Below are positions 11,113 to 21,996 of a stretch of 64,000 nucleotides of DNA, piece after piece (position 1 is the stretch's first letter; each line of letters starts with the position of its first letter). The DNA comes from Paratinospora sagittata. Its lineage: Eukaryota > Streptophyta > Magnoliopsida > Ranunculales > Menispermaceae. The stretch lies in NCBI GenBank assembly GCA_035771175.1, contig CM069597.1, forward strand, positions 44,155,224-44,219,223, given 5' to 3'. The notes beneath the pieces are model-generated. The model ran no database searches. It was not told where the DNA came from and saw only the letters and a program-made list of their open reading frames with translations. The position numbers and the translations under genes were made by a program.

Positions 11113-12383
11113 CTTCTTATTTTAACCACTTTGCATGTCATTGTTTGTCTTCTAGTGTTTGTGACATTTTTTAAAATAATGTAAATTTCATTTCGGAGAA
11201 AGAGTACTTAAAACCAACCGGCAGGTTAAGTAGAAGTGGATTGAGTCTCAAGGTCGTCTCTGTATAAAAGTTATATGGTTCAATTCTTAGAGGCGTTCTC
11301 GTTGGGAGAGGTCTATTATTTCACTCTCATCTCGAACGAGGACTAGTCCTATACCCGAAGGGTGTGGGGACACTTGGTAGGAAACAAGAAGAAAGAGCAC
11401 TTAAATTTTTAAATTTGTATATAGAAAGAAAAAAAAAAGTACAAAAATTTGTTATTTGAAATTAATATTTAGATTGTGAGATACATTGAATTTGGACATG
11501 TTGATGGAAGGGTGAGGTAATTATTTTGGACATGTTGAACTATTTTGATAAATTTCAATGCTAAAGTTGTATGTTTCCATGCTCTGAACTCATTCACATT
11601 CTAGGTTACTAAGCTTTTAAAATTTGAGTCTTATTTTTATCTTGTTCAAGAATATTTGAAGCTAAAGTGTTCACTTGTATGCCCACGTAGAATGAAATTT
11701 TTTGGAGAGTTTTTTGGAGTTTAATGTTCTCTTTTCTTTATTAAATAACTGCCCATTTGTGTTTTGGATTAATTTAAATCATTATTTCTTATGCCCATCA
11801 GAAAAAAAAAAAAAAAAAAAAATGTTCAAAAGAAAATTAAGTTAAAACTCAGCTCATAATAGCAGATTGTTCAGTCTTTATCTTGATAAAAGAGGTAGGT
11901 ATACGTGCAATACCACCATGATCCTTATCCCATCTACTTGAAGAAAGAGACAGATAACATATTTGTTTATTTATATCTTGAAAGATGAGCTTCTTTCTCT
12001 CTTTTTTTTTTTTTTTTTTAATGTTTGGACTTTGGGTGTATCATAAAAGCTATTGATCATCTCAATCCAGCTTAGCAATAAACCAATAATAAAGCATGAA
12101 GCATGGTTTCATGTATTTATATACAAATCAAACATCTGAATTCCAGCTGACCATTCCAACAAATTCATCTCTGAAAGTTAAAATATACTCTTATTTGTTG
12201 CTGCTCTTTCTGTTCAACAGTTTTGGATTTTATCTCTAGTTTTCATTATAAGCTTAGCTTTTTATCTTTTCTAGAATTCTCTGTTCTATTGCCTTGAGCT
12301 TCTCGGTGCCGAAACAATGGATTCAATTCTACATTAGAGACGAAAAGTTTCTCTAAAGGGCTTATGTTTCTGATGATCTCTAA
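11113..12383. other. Spacer and 5' leader of the MYB-CC gene
   Basis: AT-rich with poly-A near 11800-11822 and poly-T near 12002-12019. A block at 11206-11390 may be an old SINE (next entry). The last ~150 bases probably form the promoter and leader of the MYB-CC gene; no clear TATA position can be fixed. Confidence 0.45.
11206..11390 (+). repeat. Possible degraded SINE
   Basis: A GC-richer island within AT-rich spacer, with a box-B-like string GGTTCAATTCTTAG near 11278-11291 preceded by a box-A-like segment, and a tail ending in AAACAAGAAGAAAGAG. No target duplication was found, so the call is weak. Confidence 0.3.
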
Positions 12384-12968
12384 ATGAATTTGCAGAATAT
12401 CGGGTTGTTCAGAGAACTAAACCAAGCAATTCCAAACACTTTTGCTTGTTTTTTGCAGCCTTTGAATATGGGACTTTGCTATAAATCTCAATCAACAGCC
12501 TCAGAAGGAAGCTTTCCATTGTCAAATGTGGATCTTACTTATTCCAACAATACTTGTTTCGGGCCGCCGTCTTCTGTATTTTTTGCTACTGAACGTTACA
12601 TGGGTCTTCCTCGGTTCCAATGTCAAAATGGGCAGCTCCCGCTGTTCTCCCAATTTCCTGAGAATTATAGCTCAGAGATGTCTTCATTATATCATCCCTA
12701 TAAGGATCAAGCACATGAAAAAAGCTTATGTTCTGTTATTGATCTTCCATTATATAGCAATCAAGATCCTAGATTTTTTTCTGAAAAACCCGGTAGCATT
12801 TCATGTAAGAATTCAGTTTTGCAAACTAAGTCCGTGCCAAATGATGCTGCCTTAAACAAAAAGCCTAGGGTGAGTGGCTCATCATGTTACTAGTTTCAAG
12901 TTCTTAATCATTGGGTTCTTATGATTATTTATTTATTTATTATTAAAACCTTGGTGTTTTAATTTCTT

Positions 12969-12999
<31 letters not shown>

Positions 13000-14253
13000 T
13001 GCAGCCTACAGATCAGCCTACTTCTTCTGATCTGTGTAAGTCTTCATTTGTGAAACCGCGAATTCATGTCCAACTGGAGAAACGGTATCCTGAAACTACT
13101 TCTCGCTGTGTTTCTGCAACCACAAATAAAAGGCGGATTCGATGGACTCAAGATCTTCATGAGCGATTCGTAGAATGTGTAAATCGTCTTGGTGGTGCTG
13201 AGAGTAAGTATCAAAACAATGCATTCTTTAAGTGAAGATAAAGGGGGCATATTAAATTTAATTTCCTAATTGCAGATGCTACGCCGAAGGCAATCCTAAA
13301 GCTGATGGAATCGGATGAATTGACTATCTTCCATGTGAAGAGTCATTTGCAGGTTCTTACAGTAAAATAGACATATGATTTTATACTGATATTTGTTTTC
13401 TCAGTTAGTTTTTTTTTTTTCCATAGATTTTATATGAAATTAACCATTTTTTTACATCATTTACAGAAGTATCGATTCGCCAAGTATGTACCCGAATCCA
13501 CAGAAGGTAAAAAAAGCCCTTATCATGTCACCATTAATCACCATTATATGATTTTTTTTTTCTTTCTTTCAATTGTTTAAGTGTTTGGTTATTGATTAAG
13601 GCCTCTAAATATTGGTTTTTTTTGCAGGGAAGACCGAGGGGAAAACGTGCAAGAATGAAGAAACACAGCTAAACACAAAAGCGTATACTTCTAACAATAC
13701 AAATCTCTTGCTCTTAGATTATTCTCACATGTATCAATTACTATTATTATTGTTGATGATGATGTTATTAAAGGTTCAAAGAGCCTCTTATAGATATTAG
13801 TATTGACTGGATGAGTAATTTGAGTGCCATTTGTATCCAAGGCATTTTCATCTTTGCTGATTATTTGACAGTGCCATGCAAATTACTGAAGCTTTGCAGC
13901 TTCAACTAGATGTTCAGAGAAGTCTTCATGAGCAAATGGAGGTGTGATCACGATTCGGTTTGCTTTCGCAGGCACTTTTGTTTTTTCAAATTCTTTCTTT
14001 GTTTTACTTCTTAATCTCATAATTTCATAACTTTTTTTTTTTTTTTCTTTCGTTTTCGAGTCAGATTCAGCAACATCTACAGAAGCGAATCGAAGAACAA
14101 GGGAAGCAGCTAAAACAGATGCTAGAGCAGCAACAACAAGTGAAGAAGAACCTGTTTGTAGCAGAAAACTTGGATTTTGCATCACAAGAATACCCGATAA
14201 CCGGAGAAGATGATTTTCAAATTTCCAGTGTAGAAGGATCGGAGACGAGTTAG
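12384..14253 (+). CDS. MYB-CC (PHR1-like) transcription factor
   Basis: Seven coding exons that join in phase to 371 residues: 12384-12869, 13005-13203, 13276-13352, 13467-13506, 13628-13682, 13872-13941 and 14065-14253. All introns are GT-AG. The single-repeat MYB-like (GARP) DNA-binding domain spans about residues 204-262, with 'RIRWTQDLHERFVE' and the diagnostic 'HVKSHLQKYR'. It is followed by the MYB-CC coiled-coil from about residue 287 ('MQITEALQLQLDVQRSLHEQ'). Relatives such as PHR1 and the PHLs bind P1BS sites in phosphate-starvation promoters as dimers in the nucleus. The domain sequence ('CVNRLGGAE.ATPKAILKLM') looks closest to the PHL5/PHL6-type branch, but I do not assign a symbol. 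The ~160-residue N-terminus is unrecognised. Exon 5 (19 codons) links the two domains and is the least certain exon. Confidence 0.9.
12965..12998. repeat. (TTC)n microsatellite forming a polypyrimidine tract
   Basis: About eleven TTC units end seven bases before the exon 2 acceptor of the MYB-CC gene (GCAG at 13001-13004), so the microsatellite itself serves as the intron's polypyrimidine tract. Confidence 0.85.
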
Positions 14254-15764
14254 TTTGTTCAACAGAAAATTCTATGCCTTCATCTTACTGTACAATTTTA
14301 AGCCTTTTTTTTATGAGAAATAAATGAAGAGTCACACTCATTTTTGTTTATACAACTTTTTAATCAAGTTGAGTTATTTGGAGGTTCAGCAATTTGGTCA
14401 AGCCTCTTTTGATTTTTTACATAATGGAAAATCTCTGAATCTCTTATAAGTAGTTTTACAAGGTGTAGTTGTTGATGGTTCAATTGAAAAACTAAGTGCT
14501 ATATATAGTCATATGGTGCTTGAGATACAACAGAAGTGTTTGCTGATTTCCAAAGGAACTCAGGCATACTAATTATACATGAAAAACACATAAAAAGCAA
14601 GATGAAGATGCTATCTAACCACTGCACATAAAAATACATAAGAAGTGAGTTCAAATATTCCACCTTTTAATGGAAGAAGAGGAAGTAAAAATCTTGTTAA
14701 AGGTAGTTTTGATATGTATTATTGTGCGTCTACCTCTTAACTATAGCTTTTGGGCGAAGTAGTTTCTAATATGGTATCTGAGTCTTAATTTTGTAATAAG
14801 TTTTATTGTTTGCATTTATATGTTCTCCATTTACGCTATTGGTAATTGCTTCTTCTCTCTCTTCTCTGTCACTCTACAGGCAGGATGGAGCAGTACATTA
14901 GGGTGAAAATAGTAACTTAATATGCATTTTTAAGCATAGCTTTTGAATTTAGTAGTTTCTAATAAATTTTGTCTTAAATGATAGTAAAATTGATCATTCT
15001 GAAAAGGGTCTATAGGGACATGTTATTTATTTATTTATTATTATTATTTCCTATGCATGTTTTGTGGCAATGCCCATGATGAAGATTATACAATAATCAA
15101 GACTAAAAGTTCAAATCCCACTGTTAAATATATAGTTGAGATATTTCTTTTTCTAAGAAAAAATGATTTTGATCAAGCTCACCTATAGTTTGGTCTCGGA
15201 CTACATGCATATGGGCCTCATGGTCTAGCCGAATGTTATATTTTTGAATCCTGTTTTGAGCCGGACACTTTGGAAATTCTAAAAGATAAGTCTGGCCCAA
15301 GGTGAATCAGTAGATGAAAGAAGAGGGTGATCTTAGAAATATTTTTGAAACCTGAAAAGATGAATTATACACATGAACTTTTTGTGAATGGTGACAAAAT
15401 GATTCTTTGGAATATGAAAAGAGAAAAAAGTGAGGTTATTCCAATCTTCTCAGTTATTGAACACAATCTTCAGTACAGACTTAAAGTTGGTTTAGAGAGT
15501 TTGCTTACTGTTACTATTCTGATATATTAATTTGCTTTCTTTTACTTTCTTTTAGATTCTCTCCATATCTGCTAATGTCAGTACAAACACACACTCCCTC
15601 CTACTTCTTCACTTGCTTCTTTTAATTCCTTCACTCTTAACTGTACTTTGTAGGGCCAGAGCTTGAGCTTAATTTCACATACATTACTGAACATTTAGAG
15701 GTATTTGAAGCTTTTTGTTATTACTAATTGTGTTTTCACCACCTCAGCCAATGTATATATATAT

Positions 15765-15965
15765 ATATTTTGAAGACCTGGGTATCCAAATAATCCGAGG
15801 AGGTCCAAGCCCCTAGCTTGCAAGAGGGCACCTCCTGTAATCCCAAAATTTTTTTTTTTTTTCGTTCAGGCTCATTTATACCTTGGAGGGAGGATAAGTG
15901 GATGAGGCTCGAACTCTAACCTCTCGGTTACATGCCCTTCAACTCAACCACTTGGTCAACGTCTC
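15765..15965 (-). mobile_element. tRNA-derived SINE-like element
   Basis: Read on the minus strand it begins with a box-A-like TGACCAAGTGGTTGAG, then a box-B-like GAGGTTAGAGTTCGAGCC, the internal RNA polymerase III promoter layout of tRNA-derived SINEs. The 3' body (GGTGCCCTCTTGCAAGC, and GGATACCCAGGTCTTC at the end) resembles the plus-strand element at 27915-28110. An A-run interrupts it. Target duplications were not identified. Confidence 0.55.
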
Positions 15966-15999
15966 TTTGTTCATCTTAGCCAATATTACGCTCTACCGA

Positions 16000-16390
16000 T
16001 GAAATTTTCATTTGAAGTTTGAGAATTTTCTTTGTGATTCTAATGTGTGTTTTTTGATCATTGTGAAAACTATTTGTTCTATTGTACTATGCTCGACTCA
16101 TTAACATATCTCGATAGCAATGGGTGCGATATCCATATTTATAATTATAAATGTATTTATTTTCATTTTGAAAAATGATATAAGTAGCCCCAATTAAAGA
16201 TCAAATGAGAAAAAACTAATTAAGACGATTTGGACATAGAATGAAGACCGTTAGAAAAATCGATTAAGATGATCTGAACACATACAACAATTCACAGTAG
16301 TAATAGAGGCAAAAGGAAGACCTAAAAGAATATGAACAGAGATAACTAAGAGACATATATATAAATCTATAAATATCAACTTAGCCATTG
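16000..16390 (+). mobile_element. RTE-type LINE remnant (RT C-terminal end)
   Basis: Heavily decayed. In shifting plus frames it gives fragments resembling the end of plant RTE-clade reverse transcriptases, notably the 'LRWFGHV'-like region near 16220-16245, a 'GRPK'-like stretch near 16313-16330, and a 'LAIDK'-like end near 16383-16395. The same family fills the SelO second intron in the opposite orientation. Confidence 0.5.
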
Positions 16391-16577
16391 ATAAGACACC
16401 CTAAGTTATATATGGGCCCATTACTTAAATTGAAAGGAAGGGGTCACACCTATATAGGTTTTTTTTTTTTGTTTATTTTAGAAGTTGATGGCAGTTTCTG
16501 TAATTTAGATTAGATTCAATGGCAATGACTGAAATTTGTCCTTTTATAAGGGAGCTTTGAAGAAGTAGACCTAGCCC

Positions 16578-17237
16578 ATGATCCTCAAACCTAAAAAAAT
16601 GGTTGGCACAATATTCCATCTAAAACCCCTCCAACCTCTTCACAACATTTCCATGAAAACACCATGGTCAAGCCCGTCACCAAGCTCCATCAAAGTAAAA
16701 ACTGTAATCCACTCCCAAGTGTTCCAACACTTGTGCCAAGTCCTCAAAACACTTGCCAAAGCCAAATCCATGTTCATGCAGCTTCTCAACAAGAACAAGC
16801 AAAACAACAACAACAAAAACAGCTACTTGTTCACTATCAACATGAAGAAGAAGAAGAAGAAGTTGTTTATTAATTCATTTAGAATGCACTATAATTGGTG
16901 CTCTTCACATGTTTTGCCGATGCCCGAGTCTGTCGCCCGAGAGTTTGATGCCGGCAGCCATGACTACTATGATTCGACGTGGAACTCGGTTGTTCCGGCA
17001 GAGGAATTCCAGCATGGATTGGATTCACAGCTTTCAGGGTATCTACAATGGCTTGAAGAGAAGGGCACAGAAAATAGTACTTCTACCATTACTACTACTA
17101 CGACTTCTACTGATGTAGAAGTCGACGAGATCAATAAGCTCGCCGAGAAGTTCATCGAAAGCTGCCATGAGAAGTTTAGGCTGGAGAAACAAGAGTCTTA
17201 TAGGAGATACCAGGAAATGCTAGCAAGAGGCATGTGA
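16578..17237 (+). CDS. DUF761 (cotton-fibre-type) small protein
   Basis: A single-exon frame of up to 219 residues. The C-terminal 35 residues carry the hallmark of DUF761/PF05553 proteins: 'INKLAEKFIESCHEKFRLEKQ' followed by 'ESYRRYQEML' just before the stop. The middle is low-complexity: Asn/Lys runs near residues 70-95 and Thr/Ser near 165-180. This plant family has no established biochemical activity; many members are small stress- or fibre-expressed proteins. The start is uncertain. ATGs at 16578, 16599 and 16653 are all in frame, and a TATA-like TTTTATAAG at 16540-16548 would leave almost no leader before the first; a TATATAG at 16451-16457 would allow it. The poly-Lys segment (about residues 89-95) is encoded by an AAG/AAA microsatellite that may vary between alleles. 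Confidence 0.8.
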   Translation: MILKPKKMVGTIFHLKPLQPLHNISMKTPWSSPSPSSIKVKTVIHSQVFQHLCQVLKTLAKAKSMFMQLLNKNKQNNNNKNSYLFTINMKKKKKKLFINSFRMHYNWCSSHVLPMPESVAREFDAGSHDYYDSTWNSVVPAEEFQHGLDSQLSGYLQWLEEKGTENSTSTITTTTTSTDVEVDEINKLAEKFIESCHEKFRLEKQESYRRYQEMLARGM

Positions 17238-17262
17238 TGATGATGATGATGATGATGATGAT
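17235..17262. repeat. (GAT)n microsatellite after the DUF761 stop
   Basis: About nine GAT/ATG units overlap the TGA stop codon and the start of the 3' untranslated region, so repeat-length change could lie next to the stop codon. Confidence 0.85.
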
Positions 17263-17999
17263 CTTGTACTCGTTGTTCTATGTTCTCTAATCATGTGTTA
17301 CATTGGAGGGGTGAGGATTGGAGGATTGGTCAGATATTATTCAAAAAAAAAAAAAGGGTTGGGTTTGGTTTCTTAATTAGCTTCATCTTTTTATCTTTTT
17401 TTTTCAATTTACTCTCATGGGCTTGCAAGAAATTGTATTGATTTAGAGTCTAGGAGTGATGACAGATTCAAGTCTTTTGAGAACTTACTTGAAGATTACT
17501 ACTACTGTTACTCTTTTTTTCCTTTCTTTCTTTCTTTCTTTTTTCATAGTTCATAGAAACTTCAAAATATCCACATTATCTTCTAATTGGTCTTGTTGGC
17601 ATTATACATATGTAGCTTTTTAAGCTTGGATTCTCAAAGAAGTTAATGAGTTCATATTTTTATAACACAATTGGATCATTGCTTAATAAATCTTGTGCTA
17701 TAAGCTGAAACAGTATATTAATATAATTTTTCTTCCTCATTTTCTCTCAAAAGATGAGAGAAGTGTCCTTTGTGTGGGGCAAGATACCCCAATTGCTCTG
17801 CGACTGTTGAGAGTCATTTAATTCCCTCCAAGAAGAAATTAAAGTTTTTTTTCTTTCCTTTGGTTTCCAACTTAAACAAGTTCAAATTCTATCAACTTAG
17901 CTTTTTATTTGTAGGGAAAAGGAAAAGAAAAGAGAGAATAGTGTGGGATCCCATACACCTCAGTGTTAAGTAAGTATCAAACTCCATATTTTTCACGCC

Positions 18000-18260
18000 A
18001 ATGAGATGTTGGTGCAGTTGATCGTAAGCTCTACGGGCATTGCACGAGTCGTGAGTTCGAGTCATAGAAGAACAACAATTTTTTAAATTACGTGTCATGG
18101 CGAATGCCTGTACAAAGTTTGTAAAAACTACATTAGCGTGGGATACGAGCAGAATGGAAAAGACAAATTTTTAAACTCGATTTGAGTTGGTTCATGTCGC
18201 TGGGTGGTCATTATAGTCTCATCCTATTAGTGTAGGAAGTAGTGGGTTAAAGAACTGAAC
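18000..18260 (+). mobile_element. tRNA-derived SINE-like element
   Basis: A tRNA-like head with box A near 18010-18030 (TGGTGCAGTTGATCGTAAG) and box B at 18053-18063 (GAGTTCGAGTC), spaced about 30 bases apart. The body is unlike the element at 27915. The 3' limit is set only by the loss of GC-richer sequence; no target duplication was found. Confidence 0.5.
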
Positions 18261-18805
18261 TTGATATCTACAAAGGATAAATATTGTATATTTGTATGTT
18301 CTCTAAAAATAAAATAAAAAATAAAAAAACTTGATATTTTCCACTAAGAAATGGGTCATGCTGATTATTCAAATAAGAAATATCCAGAGAAAAAGGAAAA
18401 TCTAGAAGGCCCACAACTTTTTTTTGAAAAGGGAGATCTTGGAAAATCAGGGATGTTGAAGAGGTCCACATGCAATCGGTGAAGAATGATGTCAGCTGTT
18501 GGATAAAAAAGAGTGGATGTTCCTAATCATCATTGAGTGCATCAATATATAACTGACACACGTACCCACCATATGAAATGTGTCATCTCTTTGGAGTACA
18601 ACTGTGAAAAAGAGGTGAGTTTGCACATGCAGTTGGTCAAGCCATGCAAACTTTGAGGTGCAACAGACTTACTGGTGGAGGTATGGTAATACTAAACGAG
18701 TTGACTCACTAACTCACCGAGTCATTCATGTAATTAAGTTGGGCTATTTTCCTTTTTTTTTTTTTTTTCTTTTTTTGTTACAAACTTTAAAGAGAGAAAA
18801 AATTA

Positions 18806-19015
18806 GGCTGCGTTTAATTTATGATTTAAAAATAAAAATACAATCCAAAAATTAAAAATTTTAAAAATAATGTTTTATCATTTTTTGAAAATAACCTATT
18901 TTCTTTGTAAATTTTAAAAAATTATTTTTGAATTTTATCCAATCAAACACATTTTTTATGTTTTAAAATTTTTAAATACAGAAAACTGTATCCAAATCAC
19001 AAATCAAACGCAACC
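18806..19015. mobile_element. MITE, same family as 799-926
   Basis: Starts GGCTGCGTTTAATTTATGATTT, and its right end reads the inverted GGTTGCGTTTGATTTGTGATTT, so the inverted repeats extend at least 22 bp with few mismatches. It is flanked by TTA on the left and TAA on the right. The right half shares AAATACAGAAAACTGTATCC-type sequence with the MITE at 799-926. The interior is AT-rich and non-coding. Confidence 0.6.
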
Positions 19016-19799
19016 TAAAAAAACCAATTCTTCTCAAGACTTCTCACATTTTCAATGAAGATAACAATATTTTAGATCTAGAAGAATAAGTGATGACAAT
19101 TTCAACTTGTATCCTCATAGGATTACCTCAATTAACAAGAAGTTTATTGAACTTTAAATCTTCGAAGAAGTTGATGTTAATTCTACATAAATCTACTTAA
19201 TTTCAACGTGGGTGGCGTGCGTTTTGTCACCAGTTTATGATACACGAAAGCTGACCTAAGGTACTATTTTAACCCCTAACCAAAAGAGAGATTAATAATA
19301 ATAATACAAAAAGAAAAGAAAAGAAAAAAAGACCTCTTAATGTCAAGGAAGACTAAGACCCACTTTGTGGGTTTCTTCTGAGTTAACTCATTCTAGCTTT
19401 AAAAGCTATTGGAGAGAGATTGTACAAACTACAAACATTTATGTAAACCATGGTCTCTTCCTACTCGACTTTAGAAGAAAGTTTGGTGATGATCACAATA
19501 AGCAATTCTACTACTCTAAACTTCGTCATGCTTAGAGAGCAAAACAAAGAAACCATTACTTACTTCCACTTTCGTACGCCATACCTTTCTCTCTTGCAGT
19601 TTGTTAACAACACATCACTAATCCAAACCAAAAAGTCAGTCATTCTCTCCATATTCATTTAACCAACGATCAAAATAAAAGACCCATGTAAGATGAACTT
19701 CCCTTAATACCATCAAAGATTCAAAGTAATACATGCATCATGTTAGGTAGGTAATGACACATTACTGATGGAGATGTTTCATGAAGTGAGGATTCTCTC

Positions 19800-19955
19800 T
19801 TCTTTTTTTTGGGATAACCGAGGATATTTAGGTATCCGATCCCGACTAATCCCTTGGGAGACACCTCCTACGGCCATCGCTAGTGAAGAGCCAAACTCGT
19901 GACCTCGTTTCCTGAAACGAGCGCCCTGAGCCACTCAACCAATGAAACGTTAGAT
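19800..19955 (-). mobile_element. tRNA-derived SINE-like element
   Basis: On the minus strand: a box-A-like TTGGTTGAGTGGCTCAGG, then GAGGTCACGAGTTTGGCTC as box B, then a body containing GGGATTAGTCGGGATCGG and an end with CCTCGGTTATCCC. The head and layout match the SINEs at 15765 and 36620. No target duplication was established. Confidence 0.5.
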
Positions 19956-21996
19956 AAAAAGTGAGGATTCCATTACCTGCTTTAGATGGCATGGTTAATC
20001 AGATCTACTTTTCTACCAAAAGTACCAAGTAAAAATTCATCTTAATTTGATTGTTTTCCTTCTTTTCTACTCTTATTCAGTAAGTAAAACTAGGGTTTAA
20101 ATCAAATGAAAAATATGCTTGGACCAAGTTTAATTTACCTGTAGAGGTAAGACTGGTCAAGCATGCTTTTTAGAGACCCAGAAATGAAAAAGGAATGAAA
20201 CATGAATGATATGCTTCTTTTTCTCCTTCAATTTCCCTTTATTCCAAGCTTCTTTTGCTGCTTTTTTACTAGGAGAGAAATGAAGCTTTGGCAGAAATAT
20301 GTCAGATTCCTTTGGTCTGTTTTGAGGTTCTGATCTCTGAATTCTGCTTTTTGCCCTAAAAACAGTAGCAGAAGCTTCTTGGGATCATTCAATTATCAAG
20401 ATAAGTTCATGGTTATTTGGCCTAATTTCAGGGTCACATTTACATCAACCTCGCACTAAAACCAAATAATACTTTTAACTATACTTACATATATGGTTTT
20501 AAATGTATGTAAACTAGACTTACATCACTGCAACTTGTCAAATTTATTATCACCTGTAAGGACTTCTAGTCCTGTTTCTTACCCGTAAAGCCAAACTCAA
20601 AAACAAAGTATCAAATACATGATTATTCTCAACTACATCAATTACCTAATCCATATTGCTCTATAAAAGGCCAGATAATAGAAATTGAAGAACAGACAAA
20701 ACTCCAGACAATCTATTAAATAAAAGTGCCTTGTTTGACCTCATAGATATAATAACTGCTTTGCGGGCAAGCAAGGCAAGTGCAGTGCTTTTTTTTTTTT
20801 TTTCCTTAGAACTAAATCTCAGATATTCAAGGGAGGAATTTCTTTACTTTTTTCTTTTTCCAGGGTGGAAGCACAGAATACAAGGATAAGTGGCATTCAA
20901 ACAGCTATACAGGAGTAAAGTGTTCACTGAGAAGAACTCAAGATAAAAAGATTTGAAACTCATTAGGTAGTACACATAAAAAGAACATGAATAAGAACCA
21001 ACTCATAAAATTCAGCAATGTATGTTGAGATGATACATCTAAGATGGTGAAAGTATCCATCAAAATAAATACTGTTACCATCATTCATGTACCAACCAAC
21101 ACTAATGTCAAAATCATTCAAAGATGACACTTGAGGACATTAATTATCATACAAAAATTTCCATTTTCAACCCTACAGTGAAAGGAGTGATACTTACCCC
21201 AAACTTGTCCCAGAAATGAACTGTATAATCAATCAATCTATTAAGCTTTTTTGATCCAGTGAACAGAGTATTGTTATCATCATTGTAAAAGTGTCGCTGA
21301 CAACAATGCCAATGAAACTATGCTAATGGAAATGCCACAGAACCATAGACATAGTTCCTTTTTTCTAGGAACCAATATTTGCTAAATTTTACCTGCTAAG
21401 AAGGTTTCATTCTTTGGGTGTAATAGACTAAATATAGATGACACTGTAATTGAATGAGAGATTAATGTATAATTACTCATTATTATTGTCATTTGAGAAG
21501 GTAGAATAGACTCTTGTTGGCAATATTAGTTACGACAGAGGAAGGAACGAGAGAATAAAAGAGCCAAGATAGATTACAGTTTGAAAGCAAGCAAAGCTTG
21601 CCTCATGACTACCCCTTGAACTACTTAATCAAGGAACATTTGTGGAAATGATGCTTACCACTAGTGCTACCAAAAAAAAAAAGGCGCAAATTTTCAAGGG
21701 AATAATGCAAAAAATAGTTTTTCTTTTTCTTTTTTCTTCTTTAATAGGATATACAAGACTGAAAATGTTAAGAGCATAAAACAAGCCGTCCACAGCCATA
21801 TATTTTTCATTCATCTGGTAGTTCTTTGTTCTTTCTTTTTTCTTTTTCTTTTTTTTCCTTCTTTTGGGTTTAGCTTTCTCACTCTCCTTGCATTCAACAA
21901 ACAGATGCCAAAAAGGAACAATTATACTCAAATTTCACCAAATCACAAGCTTAATAATAAGTGCATGATGAGCCATCAGTTATACAAATGCATAAT

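Larger units (their letters stand above)
14254..16577. other. Spacer between the MYB-CC and DUF761 genes
   Basis: Begins with the MYB-CC 3' untranslated region (AAATAAATG near 14319 is a plausible polyadenylation signal). It contains a minus-strand SINE-like block (15765-15965) and an RTE-LINE remnant (16000-16390). Other reading frames, such as 15327-15530, show no family features. Confidence 0.5.
17263..21996. other. Spacer between the DUF761 and kinase genes
   Basis: Contains the DUF761 3' untranslated region, a tRNA-like SINE (18000-18260), a MITE (18806-19015), a minus-strand SINE (19800-19955), T-runs near 18750-18768 and 20788-20803, and the kinase gene's downstream flank. No coding exon was recognised. 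Frames at 17770-17973, 19450-19662 and 21629-21931 are low-complexity or lack any domain. Confidence 0.5.

Noticed and set aside
13883..14185. 100-codon minus-strand frame
   Set aside because: Antisense to MYB-CC exons 6-7, whose plus-strand coiled-coil sequence and splice phase are clear.
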